Assembly (NCBI RefSeq): GCF_005047355.1
Contig: NZ_SUMC01000005.1
Coordinates: 62,001 to 126,000, forward strand
Reading direction: 5' to 3'
DNA: 64,000 bases
Source: Actinacidiphila oryziradicis
Lineage (GTDB): Bacteria > Actinomycetota > Actinomycetes > Streptomycetales > Streptomycetaceae
Shown here: positions 25,361 through 34,073 of the stretch, one piece after another
How the letters are laid out: the number at the start of each line of letters is the position of its first letter
Numbering within the stretch: the stretch's first letter is position 1
The notes under the pieces: generated by a model
What the model was told of the DNA's origin: nothing
Seen by the model: only the letters and a program-made list of their open reading frames with translations
Database searches by the model: none
Position numbers and translations under genes: made by a program

Positions 25361-26584
25361 TCATTTTCCCTTCGGAGCGGTGTTGGCTGTGGGGTGACGG
25401 GCGAGTGCGGCGCGGCCGGCGGCGGTCAGGACGGAGTCGTCCTGCGGGGTGTGAACGCGGCTGCAGAGCACATCGCGGTAGTGGCGCTGGAGTGGGTTGT
25501 CGAGGGTGAGGCCGTGGTTGCCGACCAGGCCGACCGCCTGCTCCACGGCGCCGGTGGCGGCCCGGGTGGCGAGAAGCTTCGCGATCCCGGCCCGGTCCGC
25601 CGCTTCGGGGTCACCGGCATCGATACGGGCGGCGAGCGCGTCGACGAGGGTGTCGGCTCCGACGAGGGAGGCCTCGATCTCGCCGACGGCGCTCTGGAAG
25701 CGGGGCAGGGTGGCGAGCGGGGCCCCCAGGGCGGTGGGGGTGCGCTCGTGCAGGAAGCCGGTCAGCCAGTCGCGGGCGGCGCCTGCTAGGCCGAGGTAGA
25801 GCGCGGCCAGGCCCAGCGAGCCCCAGGCGCCGGTCACCGCGTCGGGGCGGCCGGGAGCGGCGGCGGGTTCGGCGAGCCCGATCGTCTCCTCGAGGGGGAC
25901 CCGGACTCCGTCGAGGATCACATCGTCGCTGCGGCTGGCCCGTAGGCCGAGGTGGTTCCAGGTGCGTTCGACGCTCAGGCCCGGGGTGCCGGCACGGACG
26001 ATGAAGGAACCGACCCGGACCGGGTCCTCGTCGGTGCGGGCGTACACCAGCAGGCGGCTGAGCCCGACGGCCCCGGTGGAGTAGATCTTCCGGCCGGTCA
26101 GCACCCAGTGGCCGCCGTCGCGTCGGGCAGTGGTGGCGGGCAGCCCGCCGCGGACGGGGCTGCCGAGTTCGGGCTCCACACGCAGAGCGTTGACCAGGGC
26201 GGGGCGAGTGGCCGCCTCGGCCAGCAGGCCGGCGTACGCGGCGGTCGGCCAGGCCGGGCCACGCGCCTCGGCCGCATGGACGAACAGCGTCATGGCGCTG
26301 ACCAGTGCGACGGCCGGGTCACCCGCGCCCAGGGCACGCAGGATACGAACGGTGTCCGTGAGCCCGGCACCGGGGCCGTCGTGGGCCGTCCCGACGGTCG
26401 CGGTGAGCAGACCGGCGTCGTGGACGAGCTGGAAGCCCTCCGTGGGGAAGGAGGCGTCCCGGTCGTGCTCCGCCGCGCGTGCGGCGAGGGCGGCGGTTAC
26501 ACCGGGCAGGCGGGCCAGGTCGGGGGTGGGCAGGGCGGGTGCTGAGGCCGATGGCGGCATGGAGGTGCCGAGGTGGTGGGTCAT
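25361..26584 (-). CDS. Acyl-CoA dehydrogenase-fold flavoprotein (DszC/SfnB-like)
   Basis: A 407-residue acyl-CoA dehydrogenase-fold protein. The helical N-terminal domain is followed by the beta-domain (ALRVEPELGSPVRGG; WVLTGRKIYSTGA; ERTWNHLGLRASRSDDVILDGV), and the C-terminal helices end with VGNHGLTLDNPLQRHYRD. It lacks an obvious catalytic Glu of true dehydrogenases. Together with its setting, this suggests an FMNH2-dependent monooxygenase like DszC or a sulfone-related SfnB protein. ATG 26584 follows GGGAGA. A fragment of the dispersed repeat lies in the short gap upstream. Confidence 0.8.
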   Translation of the reverse strand: MTHHLGTSMPPSASAPALPTPDLARLPGVTAALAARAAEHDRDASFPTEGFQLVHDAGLLTATVGTAHDGPGAGLTDTVRILRALGAGDPAVALVSAMTLFVHAAEARGPAWPTAAYAGLLAEAATRPALVNALRVEPELGSPVRGGLPATTARRDGGHWVLTGRKIYSTGAVGLSRLLVYARTDEDPVRVGSFIVRAGTPGLSVERTWNHLGLRASRSDDVILDGVRVPLEETIGLAEPAAAPGRPDAVTGAWGSLGLAALYLGLAGAARDWLTGFLHERTPTALGAPLATLPRFQSAVGEIEASLVGADTLVDALAARIDAGDPEAADRAGIAKLLATRAATGAVEQAVGLVGNHGLTLDNPLQRHYRDVLCSRVHTPQDDSVLTAAGRAALARHPTANTAPKGK

Positions 26585-26596
26585 GGAGCTGTCTCC

Positions 26597-26630
26597 CGGG
26601 GCGGGGTGGGGGAAGCCCGCCGCAGGCGAC
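26597..26630. repeat. Fragment of the dispersed GC-rich repeat
   Basis: GGAAGCCCGCCGCAGGCG in the gap between the second LLM gene and the acyl-CoA dehydrogenase-like gene matches the right end of the element inside the diaphorase gene (15130-15150). Confidence 0.5.
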
Positions 26631-26646
26631 AAGGCCGGCCCGGCGG

Positions 26647-27780
26647 TCATGCGCCTGCCGCCCCGGCGAGGGTCCGCTCACGGACGAGGCGTACCAGCGT
26701 CCCGTAGTCGCGGGCGTCGGCCAGCGGTGAGAAGCCACGGATGAGCAGGGTGCTGACACCCAGCCCCACATAGTCCAGAAGGGATTCGGCGACCTGCTCG
26801 TAGGAGCCAACGAGGGCGGTGGAGTTGCCGGCGGCGCCGGTGGTTTTGGCGATGGCGGTCCACAGCCGCTTGTCGTGGATGTCGCCCTGGGCGGCGTACT
26901 CCAGGAGGCGCTGGGAACCGCGCTGCTGCGCGTGGTTGAGGTTGAAGTACTGCCTCTCCTCGCCGGTGCGCTCCTTGGTGAGCCGGAGGATCTCCTGCGC
27001 GCGCTGCCAGGCCTCGGTCTCGGTGGCGGCGGGGATGGGGCGCAGGCTGACGCTGAAGCGCGGGTCGCGACCGTAGGGGGTGGCGGCCGCGCGCACCTGG
27101 CGGATGCGCTCGGCGATCCCGGCGAGCGGCTCGCCCCAGAAGGCGTACACGTCGGCGTGCTTGCCGCCGACCCGGACCGCGTCGTCGGAGGCGCCGCCGA
27201 AGTAGACGGGGATGGGGTCGGCGGGCCGTACCGCGGACCAGCCGCCGCGGACCTGGTAGAACTCGCCGTCGTAGTCGAAGGGCGTCTCGGCGGTCCATTC
27301 CCTGCGGACCACGTCGAGGAATTCGTCGGTGCGGCGGTAGCGGGTGACCTTGTCGGTGAGGTCTCCGTCGCGGGCCTGGTCGGCGTCGTCGCCGCCGGTG
27401 ATGACGTGCAGGGCGACCCGGCCGGGGTGGAAGGCGTCCAGGGTGGCGAACTTGCGTGCGGCGAGGGTGGGGGCGACGAAGCCGGGGCGGTGGGCGAGCA
27501 GCACGCCGAGCCGGTCGGTGTGGGTGAGGATCTGGTCGGCGACGGTGAAGCCGTCGGGGCTGGCGGAGGAGTGCGCGACCAGGATCCGGTCGAAGCCGGC
27601 CTCCTCGTGAGCGCGGGCGAGGTCGCGCAGGTAGCCGGGCTGGACGACGGGGCCCCTGGCGGCGGCGGCCTCGGTCTGCGCCGAGACGCCGTCGCGTCCA
27701 GTACTGCCGTTGACGGGGGTCGCGGCGCCGCTCTCGCTGGTCTCCTGGGTGGCGGCGATGCCGATGAACTCGATGGTCAT
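26647..27780 (-). CDS. LLM class FMN-dependent monooxygenase (SsuD-like), second copy
   Basis: A 377-residue homologue of the LLM at 24226-25356. Shared segments are EFIGIAATQETSES, LARAHEEAGFDRILVAHSS, LLAHRPGFVAPTLAARKFATLD, HVITGGDDADQARDGDL and GGASDDAVRVGGKHADVYAFWGEP. It has an N-terminal insertion of about 25 residues that the other copy lacks. It probably acts on a related sulfur compound or on a successive step. ATG 27780 is chosen over an upstream in-frame start because the protein family begins at MTIEFIG. It is transcribed directly after the ABC transporter genes. Confidence 0.86.
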   Translation of the reverse strand: MTIEFIGIAATQETSESGAATPVNGSTGRDGVSAQTEAAAARGPVVQPGYLRDLARAHEEAGFDRILVAHSSASPDGFTVADQILTHTDRLGVLLAHRPGFVAPTLAARKFATLDAFHPGRVALHVITGGDDADQARDGDLTDKVTRYRRTDEFLDVVRREWTAETPFDYDGEFYQVRGGWSAVRPADPIPVYFGGASDDAVRVGGKHADVYAFWGEPLAGIAERIRQVRAAATPYGRDPRFSVSLRPIPAATETEAWQRAQEILRLTKERTGEERQYFNLNHAQQRGSQRLLEYAAQGDIHDKRLWTAIAKTTGAAGNSTALVGSYEQVAESLLDYVGLGVSTLLIRGFSPLADARDYGTLVRLVRERTLAGAAGA

Positions 27781-27809
27781 GGGGGGCTCCGGGGGGGTCG
27801 GGGGAGGAT

Positions 27810-28850
27810 TCAGCCGAGCTGGGCGCGCCACGTCGTGGCGTGGTGGCAGGCGACGGTCCGGGTCGTGTCCGGCGCTGTCTCCGGATCCAGATCCGGCTCC
27901 GTCTCCGGCTCCGCGACGACGGCCGGGCGCGGCGTTTCACGGCATTCGGGCCCGGCGAAGCGACACCGGGGCGCGAAGGCGCAGTCCACGCCGTCCGGCC
28001 AGGGTTCGCGGCCGGCCGGGGCCCGCAACTGTGCGGGGAGCAGCCGGTGTTCCCGGCGCACGCTGGGCGCGGACGCGGTGAGCAGCGCTGTGTAGGGGTG
28101 GTGCGGGGAGTCGAGTACGTCGCCGATGGGGCCCTCCTCGACGAGATGGCCCCGGTAGAGGACGGCGACCCGGTCGGCGATCCCGGCGAGCGAGCTGAGG
28201 TCGTGGGATATGACGACGACGGCCAGGTCGAGGTCGCGCCGCAGCCGGTCCAGGAGCTGCAGTACGAGGTTGCGGTTGGAGGCGTCGAGGGCGCTGACCG
28301 GTTCGTCGCTGAGCAGCAGCCGCGGCCGGGTCACGATGGCGCGGGCCAGCGAGACGCGCTGGCGCTGGCCGCCGGAGATCTGGCCGGGGGTGCGGGATCC
28401 GAGCTCGTCGGGGTCGAGGCCGACGAGTGTGAGCGCTTCCGTGACCCGGGCAGCACGCTCCTCCCGGCCGGCGGAGCCGGTCGCGGCCAGGGGTTCGCCC
28501 ACTATTCGATGGACCGTCAGTTCGGGGTCCAGGGAGCGCAGCGGGTCCTGGAAGGTGAGCTGCACCTGGCCCGTACGGCGGAAGGCGCGCAGCGCGCCGC
28601 CGCCCAGAGCCGCCAGGTCCTGACCGTCGAAGCCGATCCGTCCGGCGTCCGGCCGGACGAGGCCGACCGTGGCACGGGCCAGCGTGGTCTTGCCGGAGCC
28701 GGTCTCGCCGATGATGCCGAGGATCTCGCCGGAGCGGGCGGTGAGCGAGACGCCGTCGAGGACCCGGGTACGCCTGCGACGGCCGTACGAGACGGTGAGA
28801 CCGCTGATGTCGAGCAGCGGCGGGGCGGCGGTGGCGGTGGCGGTCGTCAT
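27810..28850 (-). CDS. Peptide/nickel-type ABC importer ATPase (DppF-like)
   Basis: A 346-residue ATPase: Walker A GETGSGKTTLAR, signature ISGGQRQRVSLARA, Walker B RLLLSDEPVSALD, H-loop VVISHDLSSLAG. The C-terminal oligopeptide-type extension with Cys-rich DCAFAPRCRFAGPECRE is typical of Opp/Dpp ATPases and may bind an Fe-S cluster. It pairs with the neighbouring DppD-like ATPase to power the importer. Its ATG overlaps the upstream stop. Confidence 0.88.
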   Translation of the reverse strand: MTTATATAAPPLLDISGLTVSYGRRRRTRVLDGVSLTARSGEILGIIGETGSGKTTLARATVGLVRPDAGRIGFDGQDLAALGGGALRAFRRTGQVQLTFQDPLRSLDPELTVHRIVGEPLAATGSAGREERAARVTEALTLVGLDPDELGSRTPGQISGGQRQRVSLARAIVTRPRLLLSDEPVSALDASNRNLVLQLLDRLRRDLDLAVVVISHDLSSLAGIADRVAVLYRGHLVEEGPIGDVLDSPHHPYTALLTASAPSVRREHRLLPAQLRAPAGREPWPDGVDCAFAPRCRFAGPECRETPRPAVVAEPETEPDLDPETAPDTTRTVACHHATTWRAQLG

Positions 28851-29974
28851 GCGCGGGCTCCTTCCCGGGCCGGTGCGGCGGGTGCCCGCAGGCAGCGGGA
28901 CTGGTGGTGCTCGCCGACGGAGTACAGGGGCACCGGCCCCGCGGTGCACTCGGTGGTGACGTAGGCGCAGCGGTCGGCGAAGCGGCAGCCGGGGAGTTCG
29001 GCTCCGGCCTCCGGCGGGCGGCCGGGGATGGTGTCGAGCTCGCGGCGTCCCCATTCGCCGATGGAGGCGACCCGCAGCAGGGCCTCGGTGTAGGGGTGTG
29101 CTGGGGCGGCCAGGACGCCGGCTGTCGGGCCGTTCTCGACGATCTCCCCGGCGTACATCACGAGAATCCGGTCGCAGATCTCGGCGACCACGGCCAGGTC
29201 GTGGGTGACCAGCAGCAGCGCGAGGCCGTGTTCGGCGCGCAGCCGCCTGAGGAGTTCGAGGATCTCGGCCTGGATGACGACGTCCAGGGCGGTGGTGGCC
29301 TCGTCGGCGATGAGCAGTTCGGGCTCGCAGGAGATCGCGACGGCGATGAGGACGCGTTGCAGCATGCCGCCGGACAGCTCGTGCGGGTACTGGTGATAGA
29401 CGTCGGACGGCCGGTGCAGGCCGACGTCGGTGAACAGTTCGACCGCCCGGGCGTGGGCCTCGGTACGGGACAGACCGAGCTTGACCCGGAGCTGTTCGGC
29501 GAGCTGGCGGCCCACGGTGAGCGCGGGGTTGAGGTACGACGCCGGGTCCTGGAAGACCGCGCCGAGCCGTCGGCCGCGGACGGCGTCCCACCGCTTGCGG
29601 GTCAGTGCGGTGAGTTCGGCGGCCTCGCCGCCGCCGTTGCCGAGGACGGCCCGGCCGGATGAGACCTCGCAGCCGGGCGGCAGCACGCCCAGGACCGAGC
29701 GGCAGGTGAGGCTCTTGCCGCTGCCGGACTCCCCCACCAGGCCGACGGATTCGCCCCGGGCGAGGGTGAACGACACGTCGCGCACGGCACGGGTCCGGCT
29801 GCCGCCCACGGTGACGGTGAGCCCTTCGACGTCCAGCACTGCCGTGGTGCCCGCGGGCCGCGGCTCGCGCGGCAGGGCGGCAGTTCCGGCCTCGGGCCGG
29901 TGCGGGCTTCCGGCCTCCCCCGAGTGGCTGGGCGGCATGGGCGGCCGTGGCTCAGGCGACGGGGACGGTGGCAT
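28847..29974 (-). CDS. Peptide/nickel-type ABC importer ATPase (DppD-like)
   Basis: A 375-residue ATPase: Walker A GESGSGKSLTCRS, signature LSGGMLQRVLIAVA, Walker B LLIADEATTALD, H-loop LLVTHDLAVVAE, and the C-terminal Cys-rich GCRFADRCAYVTTEC. ATG 29974 is selected because GAGGAGC lies upstream, giving a 23-base overlap with the permease gene. A later ATG (29938) has no ribosome-binding site. The N-terminal ~45 residues are Pro/Ser-rich and unusual for the family. Confidence 0.87.
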   Translation of the reverse strand: MPPSPSPEPRPPMPPSHSGEAGSPHRPEAGTAALPREPRPAGTTAVLDVEGLTVTVGGSRTRAVRDVSFTLARGESVGLVGESGSGKSLTCRSVLGVLPPGCEVSSGRAVLGNGGGEAAELTALTRKRWDAVRGRRLGAVFQDPASYLNPALTVGRQLAEQLRVKLGLSRTEAHARAVELFTDVGLHRPSDVYHQYPHELSGGMLQRVLIAVAISCEPELLIADEATTALDVVIQAEILELLRRLRAEHGLALLLVTHDLAVVAEICDRILVMYAGEIVENGPTAGVLAAPAHPYTEALLRVASIGEWGRRELDTIPGRPPEAGAELPGCRFADRCAYVTTECTAGPVPLYSVGEHHQSRCLRAPAAPAREGARA

Positions 29975-30995
29975 CGGTCTGCTCCTCGCGGGGCGGCTGC
30001 GTGGACTGAGGCGGATTCGGTGCCGGCGGGCTCGGTTCGTCCCGCTGCGACGGCGGGAGGTGCGACGGTGCGGCCCGGCGGTCGCGGACCGGCCGCAGCC
30101 GGCCGGTTCCACGCAGGGCAGCGGCGAAGGTTCGCCGGACGGGCCCGGCACCGGCGCCCTGCGTACCCGCCGGGGCATCGGCATCGGCGCCGCTGTCGCG
30201 GATCGCGTCGGCGAGGAGGTTGAGGGCGCCGACGGTGATCATGATGACGGCGGCGGGGAAGAGCGGGGCCCAGGGCTGCTGGGCGAGGTAGCCGAGGTCG
30301 CTGGCGAGCATGCCGCCCCAGGTGGGGTCGGGGGGCTGGACGCCGAGGCCGAGGAAGGTGAGGGAGGCGACGACCAGCAGCGCCTGTCCGGTCGCCTGGG
30401 CCGTGGTGACGGCGACGGTCGGCAGGATCTTGCCCCAGATGTGGACCCGCAGGATCCACCGCCGGGAGGCGCCCATCAGCTCGGCGGCCTCGACGTACTG
30501 AGCCTGCTTCAGGCCGAGCGCGGCGGCTCGGGTGACGCGGAAGAACAGCGGGGAGAAGAGCACACCGAGGGCGAGCATCGCCTGGTGCATGCCATTGCCG
30601 AGGGCACCGACCACCGCGATGGCGAAGACGGTGAACGGCAGGGTCATCAGGGCGTCGACGACGCGCAGCGCGGTCCACTCCACCCCACGGCCCAGCCAGA
30701 CCGAGGCGAGCCCGGGGACGACGCCGACCAGCGCGGCGGCGCCGACGGCCTCCAGCGCCCCGGCGACGGACAGCGCCGTGCCGGCCAGCAGCCTGCTGAG
30801 CACGTCACGGCCGAGGTAGTCGGTGCCGAGCAGGTGGTGCGCGCTCGGGCCGTGCAGCAGGTCGGCGGTGTCCTGGGCGAGTGGGTCGTACGGGGCGAGG
30901 GTGCCGCCGGCGACGGCCACCACCGCGACCACGGCGAGGACGACAAGGGCGATGCGGGCCGTACGAAGCCGCCAGGCGCGGCGCAGGGTGTTCAT
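29952..30995 (-). CDS. Peptide/nickel-type ABC importer permease (DppC-like)
   Basis: A 347-residue inner-membrane permease with an N-terminal helix (ALVVLAVVAVVAVAGG), the HHLLGTDYLGRDVLSRLLAGT segment typical of DppC, and the cytoplasmic coupling motif EAAELMGASRRWILRVHIW. The C-terminal ~75 residues after the last helix are a disordered Pro/Arg-rich tail, longer than usual. Its ATG overlaps the upstream permease stop. Confidence 0.86.
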   Translation of the reverse strand: MNTLRRAWRLRTARIALVVLAVVAVVAVAGGTLAPYDPLAQDTADLLHGPSAHHLLGTDYLGRDVLSRLLAGTALSVAGALEAVGAAALVGVVPGLASVWLGRGVEWTALRVVDALMTLPFTVFAIAVVGALGNGMHQAMLALGVLFSPLFFRVTRAAALGLKQAQYVEAAELMGASRRWILRVHIWGKILPTVAVTTAQATGQALLVVASLTFLGLGVQPPDPTWGGMLASDLGYLAQQPWAPLFPAAVIMITVGALNLLADAIRDSGADADAPAGTQGAGAGPVRRTFAAALRGTGRLRPVRDRRAAPSHLPPSQRDEPSPPAPNPPQSTQPPREEQTDATVPVA

Positions 30996-32059
30996 GACGG
31001 GCTCCCTTCCGCTGTCGCGGCCTCCGGAGCGGGGCCGCGTCGGGCGGCCGGGTTGAGGGCGGTCAGGGCCGCGTTGACCGCCACGTTGGCGAGGAGCACG
31101 ACGACGACGGTGACCAGCAGGGTGCCCTGGACGACGGGGATGTCGTGCTGCTCGGCGGACTGCAGGGACAGCTGGGCGATGCCCGGCAGGTTGAAGATGC
31201 GTTCGGTGACGACCGCTCCGCCGAGGATCGCCGGCACACTCATCCCGAGTACGGTCAGGGCGGGTCCGGCGGCGTTCCGCAGGACGTGCCCGAACAGCAC
31301 GCGGCGCGCCGAGAAGCCACGCATCACCGCGCCGGTCACGTAGTTCTCCCGCAACTCCCCGACCAGCGAGGTGCGCAGCTGCCTGGCGATGGAGGCGGCG
31401 GCGTCGAGGCTGAGGGCGAAGGCGGGCAGGATCGCGTACCGCAGCCACTGGCCGGGGCCGGTGGCGAACGGGACGTAACCGCCGGAGGGCAGCGCGCCGA
31501 GCTGCACCGAGAAGAGCACGATGAGGCCGATGGCCAGGACGAACGGCGGCAGGGTGCCCAGCACTGAGCAGACCAGTGTGACGGTGCGGTCGATCCGTCC
31601 GCCGCTGTTCAGCGCGGCGGCGATGCCGGCCCCGCCGCCGAGCAGGACGGCCAGCAGCAGTGCGAGCCCGGCGATCGACAGGTCCACAGGGAGGGCCTGG
31701 CCGATGCTGTCCGAGACGGGGACGGAGGTGAACCACGACCGGCCGAAGTCGCCGGTGAGGACGTGGCCGAGCCAGCTGAAGTACTGCGTCACCAGTGGCC
31801 GGTCGAGGCCGAACTGATGCTGCATACGCGCGATGTCGGCCGGGGTCGCGGTGTCGCCGAGCACCGCCGCGGCCGGGTTGGCGCCGGAGAGGGCACCGAG
31901 TCCGAAGGTGAGCAGGGAGGAGAGCAGGAAGACGGTCCCGGTGACGGCGAGCAGCCGGCCCAGGGAGCGGGGGGCGGCCGCCGCGCGGCGGGCGAGAGGC
32001 GCCCAGCCGCGTGCGGCGCGTCTGCGTTGGGCGGGGAGCGTCCCGCCGGGCGCGCTCAC
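30992..32059 (-). CDS. Peptide/nickel-type ABC importer permease (DppB-like)
   Basis: A 355-residue permease with a first transmembrane segment (LLAVTGTVFLLSSLLTFGLG), a periplasmic loop with QHQFGLDRPLVTQYFSWLG, and the coupling motif ENYVTGAVMRGFSARRVLFGHVLRNA. It starts at GTG 32059, overlapping the stop of the substrate-binding protein gene. Confidence 0.86.
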   Translation of the reverse strand: MSAPGGTLPAQRRRAARGWAPLARRAAAAPRSLGRLLAVTGTVFLLSSLLTFGLGALSGANPAAAVLGDTATPADIARMQHQFGLDRPLVTQYFSWLGHVLTGDFGRSWFTSVPVSDSIGQALPVDLSIAGLALLLAVLLGGGAGIAAALNSGGRIDRTVTLVCSVLGTLPPFVLAIGLIVLFSVQLGALPSGGYVPFATGPGQWLRYAILPAFALSLDAAASIARQLRTSLVGELRENYVTGAVMRGFSARRVLFGHVLRNAAGPALTVLGMSVPAILGGAVVTERIFNLPGIAQLSLQSAEQHDIPVVQGTLLVTVVVVLLANVAVNAALTALNPAARRGPAPEAATAEGSPS

Positions 32060-33618
32060 GACGCGGTGACTCCCTCGAAGCGCTGGACGACGGTGTACCC
32101 GGGGATCTCTGAGACCTTGTCATTGCGGGCCAGGATCCGGGGGACGGTGTAGAGGAAGACGTTGGGCTGGGCCTTCACCGCGATCGCCGTGGCCGCCTGG
32201 AGCGCCTTGGGATAGTCGGCGGAGTCCAGCGGGGTACCGCGGACGGCGTCCAGCGCCTTCTGCAGCTCGGGCGAGGTGGTCCGGCCGGGGTTCATCAGGC
32301 CCTGGTCGCCGAAGAGCACCTGGAATGCCTGGACGGCCGAGTCGCGTCCGGCGAACTGGTCGGTGAAGAGCGCCTTGCTGTGCTGGACGTAGATGATCTG
32401 GGTGGCCTGCGCCGCCGGGATGGTCTCGATCTTCGCGGTTATGCCGACCTTCTTGAGCTGGGCCTGGAGCAGTTCGGGGATGCCCTGCGCCTGGGAGGTG
32501 GTGATGGTGAGTTCGAGTCCGCCGGCGTGCCCGGCCTTCGCCAGCAGTTCCTTGGCCTTGGCCGGGTTGTAGGCGTACAGGCCGTCGAGTTCGTCGTTGT
32601 GGCCGACGTAGCCCTTGGGGAACGGCTGGTAGGCGACCTCGCCGTACCCGAAGGCGGCGGTCTTGAGCAGTTCCTCGCGGTCGACGGCGTACTTCAGCGC
32701 GAGGGCCACGTCGGGGTCGGTGAAGGGCGCCTGCTTGATGTTGACGTCCAGCACCGCCACCACCAGGGAGGGGATGACCTGCACCTTCAGTCCGGCCGCC
32801 TTGGCTGCCGCCACCTGACTGCCCGGGATCTGGGCGACGTTGTACTGGCCGGACTGGAGGGCCGCGACGACGGTGGTGGCCTCGGGGAGCGGGTAGACCT
32901 CGAAGTTCTCGACCTTGATCTGCTTGGCGTCCCAGTAGCTGGGGCTGCGGCGCAGTACGGCCTTGGAGTTCTGTACGTACGAGGTGAGGGTGAAGGGCCC
33001 GGCGCCGGCCGGTTCGGTGGCGATCGACGCGGCGTCGGCCTCGAAGACCTTGGGGTTGACGACCATGCCGGTCTTGCCCGCCAGCAGCGCCGGGATCTGG
33101 AAGTCCGGCTGCGCCAGTTCGACGGTGACGGTGAGCGCGTCGGGTGCGGTGATCTTCTTGACGTTGACGAGTTGGGCGGCGACGAGCGACTTGGCGTCGT
33201 CCCGGCCGCGTTCCAGGCTCTTCTTGACGGCAGTGGCGTTCAGGACCGTACCGTCGCTGAAGGTCAGGCCCTTGCGCAGGGTGAAGGTGACGGACGATCC
33301 CGTGGTGTCGTACTTCCAGGACTCGGCGAGCGCCGGGACCGGGTCGCCCTTCTCGTCCAGTCTGGTCAGTGCCGCGTAGGTGAGCGAGAGGACGTGTACG
33401 TCCCAGCCGGCCGAGGAGGTGACCGGGTCCCACGAAGTGGGCAGCGCCCAGCCCCACTTGAGGGTGCCGTTGGTGCCACCGGCCGTCGTCGGCGACGCGT
33501 TGCCGCCGCAGGCGGCGAGGGCCAGCGCTGCGCCGGCGCCGAGGGAGAGCCCGAGGAACGACCGTCTGCCCAGGCCGGCGACGGCGGCGGGGGTGGAATG
33601 GGTCCGGAGGATAGGCAT
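32056..33618 (-). CDS. ABC importer substrate-binding lipoprotein (family 5)
   Basis: A 520-residue extracellular binding protein of the peptide/nickel family (SBP_bac_5). The signal peptide has twin arginines (GLGRRSFLGLSLG) and a lipobox ALAAC with the lipidated Cys37, so it may be exported by Tat and anchored on the membrane. The family segment ALAESWKYD..SVTFTLRKGLTFSDGT follows. Linked to LLM monooxygenases and headed by a cysteine-type leader, it probably binds an organosulfur compound (for example a sulfonate- or thioether-bearing conjugate), not an ordinary peptide. AAAGGTGA precedes the ATG. Confidence 0.87.
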   Translation of the reverse strand: MPILRTHSTPAAVAGLGRRSFLGLSLGAGAALALAACGGNASPTTAGGTNGTLKWGWALPTSWDPVTSSAGWDVHVLSLTYAALTRLDEKGDPVPALAESWKYDTTGSSVTFTLRKGLTFSDGTVLNATAVKKSLERGRDDAKSLVAAQLVNVKKITAPDALTVTVELAQPDFQIPALLAGKTGMVVNPKVFEADAASIATEPAGAGPFTLTSYVQNSKAVLRRSPSYWDAKQIKVENFEVYPLPEATTVVAALQSGQYNVAQIPGSQVAAAKAAGLKVQVIPSLVVAVLDVNIKQAPFTDPDVALALKYAVDREELLKTAAFGYGEVAYQPFPKGYVGHNDELDGLYAYNPAKAKELLAKAGHAGGLELTITTSQAQGIPELLQAQLKKVGITAKIETIPAAQATQIIYVQHSKALFTDQFAGRDSAVQAFQVLFGDQGLMNPGRTTSPELQKALDAVRGTPLDSADYPKALQAATAIAVKAQPNVFLYTVPRILARNDKVSEIPGYTVVQRFEGVTAS

Positions 33619-33880
33619 GGGCGTGCGTCACCTTTCTCGGCCGTGTGCGGCCCCCGTCGGAGGGCGTGCGGGCACGGCCGTACGGCGCCTGGCCGGCGTA
33701 CCGGCGGCGCGCGGAAGGTAGGGGCAAGAGAAGAGCGAGGGGAGGGCCGCGAAGGGTGGGGACGCAGCGGAAGCCCGACGGAACGGTCCACGGGATCAGA
33801 CGGACGCGCGGTGCACGGCCGGGCTCAGCGGACGGTCCGGGCGGGGGAACGGGACGGGCGCGCCGGGAGAGGGGCGGCGG

Positions 33881-33955
33881 TCAGCGACAGAGAGCGCTGG
33901 AGGTACGCCGGTAGTCCACGTAGCGGCACACCACACCAAGGTGCGTCGAATTCAT
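33881..33955 (-). CDS. Cysteine-type leader peptide (24 residues, leaderless)
   Basis: Small frame on the minus strand beginning MNSTHLGVVCRYVDY and ending RRTSSALCR. The pattern R-[HY]-V-D-x-x-R-[TV]-SSALC is that of the short putative leader peptides found upstream of cysteine and sulfur-assimilation genes in Streptomyces and mycobacteria. It has Cys10 and Cys23 (second-last residue). It lies 263 bases upstream of the substrate-binding protein gene. The promoter at 33962-33991 places transcription start at about the A of its ATG, so no ribosome-binding site is needed. Translation of the Cys codons probably senses cysteine supply and controls the operon. Confidence 0.8.
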   Translation of the reverse strand: MNSTHLGVVCRYVDYRRTSSALCR

Positions 33956-33961
33956 GCCGCC

Positions 33962-33991
33962 ATCTTGGCGGGGTGGCCGAACCGGTGTCAA
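33962..33991 (-). promoter_or_regulatory. Promoter of the leader peptide/organosulfur operon
   Basis: On the minus strand, TTGACA (33991-33986) and CAAGAT (33967-33962) are separated by 18 bases. A start 7 bases later falls at 33955, the first base of the leader ATG. Confidence 0.65.
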
Positions 33992-34009
33992 TGGATACCT
34001 AGAGGTGTC
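33989..34009. promoter_or_regulatory. Candidate operator overlapping the organosulfur promoter
   Basis: CAATGGATAC (33989-33998) is identical to a sequence in the Rrf2-cupin promoter (35496-35505). The dyad GATACCT-AG-AGGTGTC (33994-34009) is complementary at 6 of 7 arm positions. It overlaps the -35 of the leader promoter, so a repressor could sit here. Confidence 0.45.
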
Positions 34010-34073
34010 TCATTGGCCGAGACCCTCGCCACCAGGCAGTGTCCGGCGGCCACACCGGGTCGCCCGGCATGCG

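Noticed and set aside
25361..26584. True acyl-CoA dehydrogenase of fatty-acid oxidation
   Set aside because: It is embedded in an FMNH2-monooxygenase operon, with no other beta-oxidation genes and no clear catalytic Glu; a DszC/SfnB-like role fits better.
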